Shown here one piece after another: positions 39,224-46,164 of a stretch of 64,000 bases of DNA; positions within the stretch are counted from its first letter, which is position 1, and every line of letters begins with the position of its first letter. The notes under the pieces are model-generated. The model did not search any database and had not been told where the DNA came from. It saw only the letters and a program-made list of their open reading frames with translations. Source of the stretch: JABFRZ01 sp031413955 (lineage in GTDB: Bacteria > Planctomycetota > UBA1135 > GCA-002686595); contig JANOGB010000260.1 of NCBI GenBank assembly GCA_031413955.1, forward strand, positions 44,198 to 108,197. Reading direction: 5' to 3'. The position numbers and the translations under genes are program-made.

Positions 39224-39294
39224 GGGTTGGACCCTCCGAAAAGGGGAGTCGCGGCGGACTTCCATCGTCTTCCAGTCCGCCCGGGCTCGACCGC

Positions 39295-40593
39295 TTACTC
39301 GTCTTCTTTTTCGGGCTCGAGCTGCGGCACGTCGGCGCCGGGCACTTCGCCCTCGTCCGCTCCGTCCTCGATCACGTCGCCCATGTCGAGGCCGAGGCCG
39401 TCCAGCGCCTCGCCCAGGCCGCCGTCCTCGCCGCCCTCCGGGACCGGCTCGGCCAGGAGGTCCTTCATGCGCCGGGCCAGGACGTCCGTGCGGTAGGAGC
39501 CGACTTCGAAGGCCCAGGGCGCCAAGCGCTCGTTCAGCTCGCTGGCTTCCTTGCCCACGTCCTTCTTCTCGTCGGTCGGCTCTCCTGCGGGCGGCGTCGC
39601 TGTCACCTCCGCGCCTGCCTCGGTCGCGGCCGGGTCAGGGGGCGCGCTCGCGTCGTTCGCGGGCGGCTCGGGCGGCGGCGTGAAGCTGGCCGAGACCCTG
39701 ACCCAGGTCTTGTCCTCGAACTTGGCCGTCTCGATCAGGAGCTCGAGCCCATCGACGCAGCGGAAGCGCGTCTTCGCCAGCGGTTCCTGGGCGAAGTCGA
39801 CCTCGGTCACGGGGCGCACGTCCTCGAGCTGCAGGCCGTAGCCCAGGGCCTGGGCCACGCCGTTCGCTACGCCCTCGTACTTCTCGGTCTCGCCGGACGG
39901 CAGGTTCTGCAGCGCGAACTGCGTGTGGTTCGCGGCCGAGCGGCCGATCTCGACCTTCTCGCCGTCGGCGTGCTCGATCGTGACGTTCTGCACGCGCTCG
40001 TTGGCGAGCTCGATGAACTTGGGCTCGATCCAGCTCTTGGCGTCGGCCACCAGCGAGAGCGTGCCGCGCGGCGCGCACAAGTACACCTGATCCTCGCTCA
40101 GGCGGCGCACGAAGACCTTGGCCTTGCTGCCGCGCCACTCGGACTTGCCCACCACCAGCGCGGCCAGGTCCTTGCCGCTCGCGTCGCGCAGCGTGACGAG
40201 TCCCGCCTCGGCGGCCTCCGAGCCTTCCTCGGCCGTGTTGGGCCACTCGAGCGCGAGCTGGGCGTGGTTCGCCTTCTTGGCGGTCTTCGCCTCCTCGATC
40301 TCGAGGTCGGCGATGCGCACGGCCAGCTCCTTGATGTTCTCGAACTTGGCCGGATAGCCGCCGCGGTCGGCGAGCTTCCACTGGCCACCTTCCTTCTTGA
40401 GCGTGGCGCTCTTGCCGCCCTTCTCCACGCGCACTTCGGACAGGTCGTTGATGCGCGCGGCGAGCTCGGGGAAGAGGCGCGTGGACCCGCCTTTCGAAGC
40501 CGCCGCGCCGCCGGGTTCGCGCAGGGCCAGGGCTGCGACGCCCAGGGCGGCCGCGGTGACGATCGACAGGATCAGGACGTTCTTCTGCTGCAT
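39295..40593 (-). CDS. DUF4340-family membrane-anchored protein
   Basis: The 432-residue protein has an N-terminal anchor (NVLILSIVTAAALGVAALAL) and repeated extracytoplasmic beta-rich DUF4340 units. The pattern SEVRVEKGGKSATLKKEGGQWKLAD, followed by YPAKFENIKELAVRIADLEIEE (in parts), is characteristic. The C-terminal third is Pro/Glu-rich and acidic. DUF4340 proteins regularly follow gldG-type genes; their function is unknown but envelope-associated. The start is 12 nt after the GldG-like stop, so the two are co-transcribed. Confidence 0.82.
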   Translation of the reverse strand: MQQKNVLILSIVTAAALGVAALALREPGGAAASKGGSTRLFPELAARINDLSEVRVEKGGKSATLKKEGGQWKLADRGGYPAKFENIKELAVRIADLEIEEAKTAKKANHAQLALEWPNTAEEGSEAAEAGLVTLRDASGKDLAALVVGKSEWRGSKAKVFVRRLSEDQVYLCAPRGTLSLVADAKSWIEPKFIELANERVQNVTIEHADGEKVEIGRSAANHTQFALQNLPSGETEKYEGVANGVAQALGYGLQLEDVRPVTEVDFAQEPLAKTRFRCVDGLELLIETAKFEDKTWVRVSASFTPPPEPPANDASAPPDPAATEAGAEVTATPPAGEPTDEKKDVGKEASELNERLAPWAFEVGSYRTDVLARRMKDLLAEPVPEGGEDGGLGEALDGLGLDMGDVIEDGADEGEVPGADVPQLEPEKEDE

Positions 40594-40605
40594 GGCTAGC
40601 TCGAC

Positions 40606-42555
40606 TTACTTGCGACTGCGCTGCTGGCCGCGCCAGGCGCCGAGTGCCACGGCTACGGCACACACCAGGGCCGGCATCAGCGCGATGTTGAGCCACTTGA
40701 GGCTCGTGCCGAGGCCGGCGATGTCCTTGTGCAACTGGTGCTTGACGTCGCGCAGATCGCGGCGCGTCTGCACGAACTCCTCGCGCACCTTCTCTTCTTC
40801 CTTGCGCTGCTCGGCGGTGACGAGCTCCTCGCTGCCCTCCTCCTTGGCCTTCTGCAGCTCGTTCAGGCGGCGCTCGGCGTCCTGAAGCTTGCGCTCCAGC
40901 TCCTGCTGGCGCGCGAGGAAGCGCTGATCGGAGTCACTCTGGAGCTCCTTCACGCGCTCGAAGGGCCGCGACGTCTTGCCGCGCATGCGGATGCTCATCA
41001 ACTCCTGGCCGCCGCTCACGCTCTCGATCGTGTTCTTGAGCAGGTCGACGTTCTCGGAGATCGGGCGCACGAGCACCTGCTGGCCGATGCGGCCGAGCTC
41101 CTGCATCCACATATTGTCGTGCAGCAGGTCGGCGTCGGAGAAGACCACCAGGTTGAGCGGCTGGTTCGAGGCCAGGAGGCCCGTGGTCGACGCGGCATGC
41201 ACATCCTCGGCCGCGTCTTCACCCGCGGGTTCGGGCTCCGCTTCCGGCTCCTCTGGCGCGCCGGGTTTCCCTTCCGGGAAGGCGCTCTGCACCTCGCCGC
41301 TGACGCGCGCGCCCAGGGTCAGGCGCTCGTAGCCGGGCACGAAGTTGGCGAGCAGCTGCTGCGGCTCCGGCATGAACTGGAACTGCGTGCTGTCGACTTC
41401 CTGGGACGCCTCGCTGGTCTGCAGGAAGGGCGTGAAGGTGGTCGTGCCCTCGGGCAGCTTGCGCAAGGACCCCGGGGTCATCACCAGGAGGTTTCCAAGC
41501 AAGCGCGTGATCGGGTCCGCGCGGCTGGCCTCTTTCTCGCCGAGCTGCAGGAAGAAGACCACCGTGGTCTCGGTCTGCCCGCGCCCGTCCTTGTTGCGCA
41601 CCGCCCGGCGCAGGCCGAGCTCCTTGTCGCAGGCGACCTTGTTCTTCACCAGCTCGAGGCCCCAGGCCTGGAAGAGCTTGTCCATCTCGGAGCTCTTCCT
41701 GGCGGTGAAACGCGACATCGGGTTGGAGGGATCGTCCGAGGCGCCCGGATCCACGTCGCACTGCGGATCGACGAACACCAGCAGGGGTTTTCCGGCCAGG
41801 GCCCACTGGTCGATCAGGTACAGGGTCGAGTCCGTGAAATCGCGCGGATGGATCACCACCAGGATGTCGATGTCCTCGAGCTTCTCGGGTGAGTTCGGCA
41901 GCACCTCGACCTGGAAGAAGTCCTCGAGCTGATCGAGGATCTGCCAGCGCGGCGCGCCCTGCTGGCCCATCATCGGATTGCCGCCGCCGCCCTCGATGGG
42001 CAGCGCCGTGAGGATGCCGACCCTCTTCTTGTCCGGGTGCGCCAGGGCCCAGATCAGCTTGGAGAGGTCGTACTCGAGCGTGCGCTGCTTCTCTTCTTCC
42101 AGCGCGAAGAACGGGATCGCCTCGCGCGCGTCGGTGGAGCTGGTGCCGACCAGGCCGAAGTACAGCATGTCGCCGCTCGGGAGGGGCGCGCCCTGGAGGC
42201 CCTGCTCGACGGCCCTGTCTTCTTCCTCGGAGAACGGTTCGGGATCGACCACGCTCAGGTGGATGTTGCCGTTCGAGCCGCGCTCGTACTCGCGCAGCAT
42301 GCCCAGCACGCGGTCGGCGTACTCCATCACGGGCGGGTATTCGCGCGCGGCAGTGCGCGAGAAGTAGAAGTACAGGTTGATGGGCTCGTCGATGTCCTTG
42401 GCGATCGTCTTCGAGCCCTCGTCGAGCGTGAAGACCTTGTCCTCGGTCAGGTCCACGCGCACCGCGCGCAGGCCGGCATTGGCCGCGATGTTGATCGCGA
42501 AGAACAACACCAGGGCGAGCGCGAGGCCGGTCAGGGTGAGATTGCGCTTGTTCAT
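40606..42555 (-). CDS. GldG-like auxiliary protein of an ABC system
   Basis: The 649-residue protein begins MNKRNLTLTGLALALVLFFAINIAANAGLRAVRVDLTEDKVFTLDEGSKTI (read in parts), which is the GldG/YbbD-type opening. A large extracytoplasmic domain follows (IDEPINLYFYFSRTA, LEYDLSKLIWAL, VGILTALP, ILVVIHPRDFTDSTLYLIDQW). A coiled coil (about 560-620, QELERKLQDAERRLNELQKAKEE in part) precedes a C-terminal membrane helix. The start has an SD (GCAGGAGCC). In Bacteroidota GldG works with GldA and GldF in gliding; elsewhere the role is unproven. The gene is 122 nt after the permease gene. Confidence 0.85.
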   Translation of the reverse strand: MNKRNLTLTGLALALVLFFAINIAANAGLRAVRVDLTEDKVFTLDEGSKTIAKDIDEPINLYFYFSRTAAREYPPVMEYADRVLGMLREYERGSNGNIHLSVVDPEPFSEEEDRAVEQGLQGAPLPSGDMLYFGLVGTSSTDAREAIPFFALEEEKQRTLEYDLSKLIWALAHPDKKRVGILTALPIEGGGGNPMMGQQGAPRWQILDQLEDFFQVEVLPNSPEKLEDIDILVVIHPRDFTDSTLYLIDQWALAGKPLLVFVDPQCDVDPGASDDPSNPMSRFTARKSSEMDKLFQAWGLELVKNKVACDKELGLRRAVRNKDGRGQTETTVVFFLQLGEKEASRADPITRLLGNLLVMTPGSLRKLPEGTTTFTPFLQTSEASQEVDSTQFQFMPEPQQLLANFVPGYERLTLGARVSGEVQSAFPEGKPGAPEEPEAEPEPAGEDAAEDVHAASTTGLLASNQPLNLVVFSDADLLHDNMWMQELGRIGQQVLVRPISENVDLLKNTIESVSGGQELMSIRMRGKTSRPFERVKELQSDSDQRFLARQQELERKLQDAERRLNELQKAKEEGSEELVTAEQRKEEEKVREEFVQTRRDLRDVKHQLHKDIAGLGTSLKWLNIALMPALVCAVAVALGAWRGQQRSRK

Positions 42556-42677
42556 GTTGGCTCCTGCAGCGGCGCTCAGAGAGCGAGCAAGAATTGCTCG
42601 CGAACGGGAAGCAGCGCCGTCAGGCGATGCGCCAGAAGACATCTGAGAGGCTGTATCATCGATTCCTGCTCGGCCTC

Positions 42678-43418
42678 TCAGTCCGCCTTCTTTGCCTCGA
42701 GGATCAGCGCGTTGGCGAACAGCGCCAGCGCAATCAGGGAAGCGAAGAACACCAGGTCGCGCAGCTCGACCAGGCCCTTCGAGAGCCCGTCGAAGTGCGT
42801 GAAGAAGCTGAAGGATGCGATGACGTCGACCACGGGCCCCGGCAGCCAGCCGCTGAAGAACTCGATGAAGGGCGGAAAACCCGTCAGCAGGAACACCAGG
42901 CACAGGGAGACCGAGACCACGAAGGCGATCACCTGGTTCTTGGTCACGGCCGACACGCACGAGCCGATGGCCAGGAAGCCGCCGGCCATCAGGAAGCTAC
43001 CCAGGTATCCGGCCAGGATCGTGCCGTTGTCCGGGTCGCCCAGGTAGTTGACCGTGATCCACATAGGGAAGGTCAGGGCGAGGGCCACGCCGGCGAAGAT
43101 CCAGGCCGCCAGGAACTTGCCGAGCACGGCCTCGGTCAAGGTGATGGGCAGGGTCATCAGGAGCTCGATCGTGCCCAGCTTGCGTTCCTCGGCCCACAGG
43201 CGCATCGACAGCGCCGGGATCAGGAAGAGGTACAGCCAGGGATGCCAGCCGAAGAAGCTCGCCAGCGAGGCCTGGCCCTGGCCGTCGTTGTAGAAGTCGC
43301 CGAGCTGGAAGGAGAAGAAGCCCGCCAGCAAGAGGAAGATGACGATGAAGACGTAGGCGACGGGGGTCGCGAAGTAGCCCGAGAGCTCGCGCTTCAGGAT
43401 CGAGATCGTGTGCCTCAC
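42678..43418 (-). CDS. ABC-2 type permease, GldF-like
   Basis: From the GTG at 43418, overlapping the ATPase stop (GTGA), the protein has 246 residues and six membrane helices. VRHTISILKRELSGYFATPVAYVFIVIFLLLAGFF (in parts) and the cytoplasmic ALSMRLWAEERKLGTIELLMTLPITLTEAVLGKFLAAW block are hallmarks of the GldF/NosY/CcmB-like ABC-2 permeases. It would form the channel with the ATPase upstream. The exported substrate is unknown. Confidence 0.88.
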   Translation of the reverse strand: MRHTISILKRELSGYFATPVAYVFIVIFLLLAGFFSFQLGDFYNDGQGQASLASFFGWHPWLYLFLIPALSMRLWAEERKLGTIELLMTLPITLTEAVLGKFLAAWIFAGVALALTFPMWITVNYLGDPDNGTILAGYLGSFLMAGGFLAIGSCVSAVTKNQVIAFVVSVSLCLVFLLTGFPPFIEFFSGWLPGPVVDVIASFSFFTHFDGLSKGLVELRDLVFFASLIALALFANALILEAKKAD

Positions 43419-44197
43419 GTGTGTGCTCCCATGGCCACGGGTTCCTCGGCGGTCGCGCCCGCGATCTCGCCGCTGGTCAGCTTGCGGAACACCCAGTCCA
43501 TGCGGTTCTTGGTCACGTTCGCGGGCGCCTGCGACTCGAGCTCCGCGGGCTTGCCGTCGAACACGATGCGCCCCTTGGTGATGATGATGGCGCGCGTGCA
43601 CACCGCCTCGACCTCCTCCAGGATGTGAGTCGAGAGCACGATGGCCTTCGAGCGGCCCATCTCGCGGATCAGCGTGCGCACCTCGTGCTTCTGGTTGGGA
43701 TCGAGGCCGTCGGTCGGCTCGTCCATCACCAGTACGCGCGGGTCGTGCAGGATCGCCTGCGCCAGGCCCACGCGGCGCTTGTAACCCTTCGAGAGGGTCT
43801 CGATCGGCTGGCGCATCACGCCTTCGAGGTGCACCCGCCGCACGACTTCGGCGATACGGGCTTCGGTGCCCGCCCCGAGGCCGCGGATCTCGGCAATGAA
43901 GCGCAGGAAGGCGAGCGGGGTCATGTCGGGGTAGGCCGGCGCGCCCTCGGGCAGGTAGCCGAGCGCGGTCTTCGCCGCGACGGGTTCCGTCAGCACGTCG
44001 TGCCCCGCGACACGCACCGTGCCCTCGGTCGGGGTCAGGAACCCCGTGACCATCTTCATCGTGGTGGACTTGCCGGCGCCGTTGGGACCGAGGAAGCCCA
44101 GGACCTCGCCCTGGGCGACGTCGAAGGAGACGCCATCCACGGCTTTGAGGGGTCCGAAGTGCTTGACCAGGCCCCGGATCTCGATCATCGCGCTCAT
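43415..44197 (-). CDS. ABC transporter ATPase, GldA-like
   Basis: The 260-residue protein has Walker A GFLGPNGAGKSTTMKMVTG, the Q-loop region ALGYLPEGAPAYPDMT, the signature LSKGYKRRVGLAQAIL, Walker B VLVMDEPTDGLDP and the switch His in VLSTHILEEVEAVC. It is closest in type to the GldA/ABC-2 exporter ATPases. Three Met residues could start it (44197 or 44188, MSAMIEI). It leads a minus-strand operon followed by the permease, the GldG-like protein and the DUF4340 protein. A 424-bp gap precedes it. Confidence 0.92.
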   Translation of the reverse strand: MSAMIEIRGLVKHFGPLKAVDGVSFDVAQGEVLGFLGPNGAGKSTTMKMVTGFLTPTEGTVRVAGHDVLTEPVAAKTALGYLPEGAPAYPDMTPLAFLRFIAEIRGLGAGTEARIAEVVRRVHLEGVMRQPIETLSKGYKRRVGLAQAILHDPRVLVMDEPTDGLDPNQKHEVRTLIREMGRSKAIVLSTHILEEVEAVCTRAIIITKGRIVFDGKPAELESQAPANVTKNRMDWVFRKLTSGEIAGATAEEPVAMGAHT

Positions 44198-44621
44198 GGA
44201 GAGGGAGAAGGGACCCAGTGGGTTCGAAAGGGACTACAGGGAGCCGTTCCGGCCCAGGCTCGGTGCTTTGTGCGCCTTCCTCGAGGCGACCCGGCCCGCC
44301 CGAACGGGCCGAAGGTTGTATGGTCCTCGAGGAAAGTGTGCAAGGGCGGCAGGGGAAACGAGGCCGCCGGTACGAGGAAGGGCGAGGCGTGTTGGAGCTC
44401 TGCCGGGAGCGCCAGGCTCTAGCCTGGCCTCTTTCCTCGCTTCCTTCCCCCTCCCTCGGGAGCGCAGGAAAAGAAGAGGAGGAAGACAGGGGCCGGGCTG
44501 GAGCCCGGCGCTCCCGGCTGAAGATCGCCGGAAAGAGCGAGCAGTGCGGGGCCGAGCGGCTCCTCGGGCCAGCATGAAAGCATGCCCGCTAACCGGACCG
44601 GGGCTCGTGAGCGCTCCGCGC
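44198..44621. other. Intergenic region upstream of the Gld-like operon (424 bp)
   Basis: This holds the promoter of the minus-strand ABC operon and the 3' end of fabI. Its middle is filled by a family A palindromic repeat (44403-44517). I see no ORF with family similarity; an ORF spanning the repeat on either strand looks accidental. Confidence 0.45.
44403..44517. repeat. Palindromic repeat, family A, second copy
   Basis: Arms 44403-44432 and 44488-44517 are 30-nt inverted copies with four mismatches and a 55-nt purine/pyrimidine-biased centre. The left arm core CCAGGCTCTAGCCTGG and the flank GGGAGCGCC match the element in the FtsL-like gene (4085-4166). Several differences are compensatory A-T to G-C changes between the arms, which suggests selection or copying of the paired structure. 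Confidence 0.8.
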
Positions 44622-45395
44622 TCAAAGACCCATGATGTGGTAGCCCGCGTCGACGTAGATCGTCGAGCCGGTGATCCCGCGCGCGAGGGGGCTCGCGAGG
44701 AAGGCGCACACGTCGCCCACCTCTTCGGCCGTGATGTTGCGCCGCAGGGGGGAGCGCTCGGCGATGTGGTCCAGGATGGCGGCGAAACCGTCGATGCCCG
44801 CCGCGGAGAGCGTCCGGATCGGGCCCGACGAGATGGCGTTGACGCGGATCCCGCGCGGCCCGAGGTCATGAGCGAGATAGCGCACGGAGGCCTCCAGTGC
44901 GGCCTTGGCGACGCCCATCACGTTGTAGTTCGGGATGACGCGCTCGGCGCCGATGTAGGAGAGCGTCAGGATCGAGCCGTCGCGACCTTCCATGAGCGGC
45001 ACCATGCGGCGCGACACGGCCGGCAGGGAATAGACCGAGACCTCCTGGGCCAGGTGGTAGCCCTCTTTGGAGACGTCGAGATAGGTGCCGGTCAGCTCCT
45101 CGCGCTTGGCGAAGGCCACGGCGTGCACGATGCAATCGAGCCGGCCGAAAGCCCCGCCGACACCCTCGACGAGCCCGTCGATGTCGCTCTCCTTGGTGAC
45201 GTCGCAGGGCAGGATGGCCTTGACCCCGAGCTCGGCCCCGAGTTCGCGCACGTTGCCCTCGAGGCGCTCGTTGGCGTAGGTCAACGCCAGCTCCATGCCC
45301 TCACGCTGCAGGGCCCGGGCACAGGCCCAGGCCACCGAGCGCTTGTTGGCCACGCCGAGGATCAGTCCTTTTCGTCCTTCGAGGAATCCGCTCAA
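44622..45395 (-). CDS. fabI: Enoyl-ACP reductase FabI
   Basis: FabI carries out the last reduction in each cycle of fatty-acid synthesis, using NADH. The 257-residue SDR protein has the nucleotide loop LILGVANKRSVAWACARAL, LPCDVTKESDIDGLV, CIVHAVAFAKREELTGTYLDVSKEGYHLA in two parts, SYIGAERVIPNYNVMGVAKAALEA with the FabI-type Y-x6-K pair, and GIRVNAISSGPIRTLSAAGI. Length and motifs are canonical. The gene runs leftward, convergent with nothing nearby, and is divergent from the sigma-like gene at 45556. Confidence 0.95.
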   Translation of the reverse strand: MSGFLEGRKGLILGVANKRSVAWACARALQREGMELALTYANERLEGNVRELGAELGVKAILPCDVTKESDIDGLVEGVGGAFGRLDCIVHAVAFAKREELTGTYLDVSKEGYHLAQEVSVYSLPAVSRRMVPLMEGRDGSILTLSYIGAERVIPNYNVMGVAKAALEASVRYLAHDLGPRGIRVNAISSGPIRTLSAAGIDGFAAILDHIAERSPLRRNITAEEVGDVCAFLASPLARGITGSTIYVDAGYHIMGL

Positions 45396-45555
45396 ACAGT
45401 CGTCTCCGCTTGTGGTTCGTCGCGCTGCGCTGGCCTTGTGGCTGGCCTCGTGCCGAGTGCGTGCGCGGATCGTAGTGTTCCCGAGCGCGGGTTACACGTC
45501 CGGGAAAACGCAGCCGGTGAACGAGCGGGAGCCTGAATCCGCGCAGAACGGGCAT

Positions 45556-46158
45556 ATGTACTCCGAGGCCGACGTTCGTGCGCGAGGAGAAGCCGCCCCC
45601 GGCGAGTCGCGCGCACACGAGTTGCTCCTGACCGGGACCCGACACGAGGTCCTGGCCCGCATCGTGCCCGAGGATCCGCTGGAGCTCGGCGCGCGTCTGG
45701 GCGCGCGCATCGCGGAGCGCGCCCTGCTGCTCGACGTCGAACGCGCGCTCCTGTGCGCCCAGGCCCTGTGCGCCCTGCACGCGGTCTCCTGGCGCGGCGA
45801 ACCCGCGCTGGCCGGCTGGCTGGACCTGCGCGTGGAGGAAGCCCTGACGGCCGTGCTCTCGGAGGAATCCCAGGAGGGTGGGAATGCCGAGCCGCTGGCG
45901 CTCTTTGCGGCTCCCCTGGGGCTGGATCCCCGTAACCTCGCCCGGGCTTGCGCGCGCTTCAACCGCCTGCCCTTCGAGCAGCGCGAGGCCTTTTTCGCCC
46001 TGGTCCTGGACGGGGTTGCGGCGGATCGACTGGCGCGCGCGCGCGGGCTGTCGTTGTCCGAGCTCGCGCGCCGCGCACGCGCCGGTCTCGAGCTCTTTCG
46101 CAGCGCGGCGCGCGGGCGCGAGTCCGCGAGCCCGGGCGCGCCAGAGAAGGCGCCCTGA
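45556..46158 (+). CDS. Sigma-factor-like protein (degenerate)
   Basis: This 200-residue protein (ATG at 45556; an in-frame GTG at 45517 is possible) is helical throughout. Its C-terminal part, FNRLPFEQREAFFALVLDGVAADRLARARGLSLSELARRARAGLELF in pieces, has the shape of sigma region 4: an L-P-x-x-x-R helix, then a helix-turn-helix. The N-terminal two thirds resemble region 2 only weakly. It may be a diverged ECF-like sigma or a simple DNA-binding regulator. The regulator gene at 46165 starts 6 nt later, so the two form a unit. Confidence 0.5.
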   Translation: MYSEADVRARGEAAPGESRAHELLLTGTRHEVLARIVPEDPLELGARLGARIAERALLLDVERALLCAQALCALHAVSWRGEPALAGWLDLRVEEALTAVLSEESQEGGNAEPLALFAAPLGLDPRNLARACARFNRLPFEQREAFFALVLDGVAADRLARARGLSLSELARRARAGLELFRSAARGRESASPGAPEKAP

Positions 46159-46164
46159 CGCGTC

